From an uncultured Prevotellaceae bacterium (GTDB lineage: Bacteria > Bacteroidota > Bacteroidia > Bacteroidales > Bacteroidaceae), in the NCBI GenBank assembly GCA_937891085.1, contig CALAEY010000071.1, forward strand, positions 1 to 5,236: a DNA stretch of 5,236 bases, read 5' to 3'. Position numbers and translations under genes: made by a program. This document shows positions 4,166 to 5,236 of the stretch, in pieces. Position 1 is the stretch's first letter. The number at the start of each line of letters is the position of its first letter. A model generated the notes under the pieces. The model saw only the letters and a program-made list of their open reading frames with translations, did not search any database and was not told where the DNA came from.

Positions 4166-5236
4166 ATGAAAAGAGACGACTTAATCTTTGAGATTATCGA
4201 GAAAGAACATCAGCGCCAGCTGAAAGGTGTTGAGCTGATTGCGTCTGAGAACTTCGTGAGCGACCAGGTGATGCAGGCCATGGGATCATGCATGACCAAC
4301 AAGTATGCCGAGGGCTATCCTGGCCATCGCTATTACGGTGGTTGCGAGGTAGTGGACATGAGTGAGAATATCGCTATCGAACGTATTAAGGAACTGTTTG
4401 GTGCAGAGTATGCCAATGTGCAGCCACACTCTGGTGCCCAGGCTAATGCTGCAGTGCTGCTGGCTGTCTTGAAGCCAGGTGATAAGTTCATGGGTCTGAA
4501 TCTGGATCAGGGCGGACACCTTTCTCACGGCTCTCACGTGAATACTTCTGGTATCTTATATACGCCTCTGGCCTACAATCTGAATCCTGAGACGGGTCGT
4601 GTAGACTACGATCAGATGGAGGAGATTGCCCTGCGTGAGCGTCCAAAGCTCATCATCGGTGGTGGCTCTGCTTACTCTCGCGAGTGGGATTACGCACGCA
4701 TGCGTAAGATTGCCGATGAGGTAGGGGCCTTGCTGATGATCGATATGGCACATCCTGCAGGTCTCATAGCTGCCGGACTCCTCGACAATCCTGTGAAATA
4801 TGCTGACATTGTTACCTCTACCACTCATAAGACATTGCGCGGACCACGTGGCGGTGTCATTATTGTGGGCAAAGATTTTGAAAATCCATGGGGCAAAACA
4901 ACTAAGAAGGGCGTAGTTCGTACTATGGGTTCGCTCCTCAATAGTGCTGTATTCCCAGGTCAGCAAGGTGGTCCGCTTGAGCACGTCATAGCGGCTAAGG
5001 CCGTAGCTTTTGGCGAGGCACTCAAGCCAGAGTTCAAAGTATATCAGCAGCAAGTGAAGACCAATGCTGCACGTCTTGCTCAAGGTCTTATCAACAAAGG
5101 GTTCCACATAGTTTCAGGTGGTACCGACAACCACTCAATGCTTGTCGACCTGCGTCCGAAATATCCAGAACTCACAGGTAAATTGGCCGAAAATGCACTC
5201 GTTGCTGCCGACATCACCGTAAACATGAATCTCGTT
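4166..5236 (+). CDS. glyA: Serine hydroxymethyltransferase, 3'-truncated by window end
   Basis: This cytoplasmic PLP enzyme converts serine and tetrahydrofolate to glycine and 5,10-methylene-tetrahydrofolate, the main entry of one-carbon units. The first 357 codons are present; the family is about 420 residues, so about 65 are missing. Visible in order: LIASENF (24-30); NKYAEGYPGHRYYGG (45-59) with substrate-site Tyr47 and Glu49; the SGAQAN loop (89-94); GGHLSHGS (116-123) with the PLP-stacking His118; DMAHPAGLIAAG (193-204) with the PLP-ring Asp193 and His196; and TTHKTLRGPRGG (219-230) with Schiff-base Lys222. NHSMLVDLR (322-330) follows. The start ATG 4166 gives MKRDDLIFEIIEKE, normal for the family. 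One oddity: the usual VNKN near the right edge reads VNMN (352-355). The frame is open to the last base, and the gene is complete at its 5' end. Confidence 0.97.
   Translation, partial: MKRDDLIFEIIEKEHQRQLKGVELIASENFVSDQVMQAMGSCMTNKYAEGYPGHRYYGGCEVVDMSENIAIERIKELFGAEYANVQPHSGAQANAAVLLAVLKPGDKFMGLNLDQGGHLSHGSHVNTSGILYTPLAYNLNPETGRVDYDQMEEIALRERPKLIIGGGSAYSREWDYARMRKIADEVGALLMIDMAHPAGLIAAGLLDNPVKYADIVTSTTHKTLRGPRGGVIIVGKDFENPWGKTTKKGVVRTMGSLLNSAVFPGQQGGPLEHVIAAKAVAFGEALKPEFKVYQQQVKTNAARLAQGLINKGFHIVSGGTDNHSMLVDLRPKYPELTGKLAENALVAADITVNMNLV

Noticed and set aside
4556..5107. Minus-strand open frame of 183 codons in the right part of the window
   Set aside because: The plus strand there is unmistakably glyA, with all catalytic motifs in an open frame. 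The minus frame is a long but meaningless shadow.

Overview
The window reads as a chromosomal segment of a member of the Bacteroidales, most likely a Prevotella-like gut or rumen bacterium. The basis is the family resemblance of every protein, the gene pair ftsK then LolA-like followed by trxB, and TAnnTTTG-type -7 boxes in front of three genes. This is recognition from memory, not a database result. No rRNA, tRNA, CRISPR array, transposase or phage gene is visible.

Layout. (1) Positions 2-196 hold the last 64 codons of ftsK, the DNA translocase gamma (winged-helix) domain. The first 25 bases are a perfect reverse complement of bases 53-77, so the extreme left edge is suspect as sequence. (2) Ten bases on, 206-835 encodes a LolA-like periplasmic lipoprotein carrier. 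(3) A 95-bp gap with a 7-bp tandem repeat leads to trxB (931-1869), a complete thioredoxin reductase. (4) A Crp/Fnr-type regulator lies on the minus strand (2705 to 2004), convergent with trxB. The 134 bp between them are packed with hairpins: a terminator-like stem over the trxB stop, a 15-bp inverted repeat, and an intrinsic terminator for the regulator flanked by a 17-bp inverted repeat. (5) A 138-bp divergent promoter region separates the regulator from a plus-strand pair: a cytidylate kinase-like protein (2844-3470) and an HD-domain phosphohydrolase (3457-4086), which overlap by 14 bp. (6) After a promoter with a good -7 box, glyA (serine hydroxymethyltransferase) starts at 4166 and runs off the window after 357 codons. 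Because it has no stop codon in the window, it could be missed by an ORF caller that needs closed frames.

How the genes work together. ftsK, the LolA-like gene and trxB are housekeeping functions (chromosome segregation, outer-membrane lipoprotein traffic, thiol redox balance) and may be co-transcribed. The kinase-like and HD genes look translationally coupled and may act on related nucleotide substrates, though neither substrate can be read from sequence. The regulator shares its upstream region with that pair, so local or autogenous control is possible but unproven. No clearly new multi-gene system is visible. The points most worth a second look are the fold-back at the left edge, the hairpin cluster between trxB and the regulator, the palindromes in the divergent promoter region, and the kinase/HD couple.
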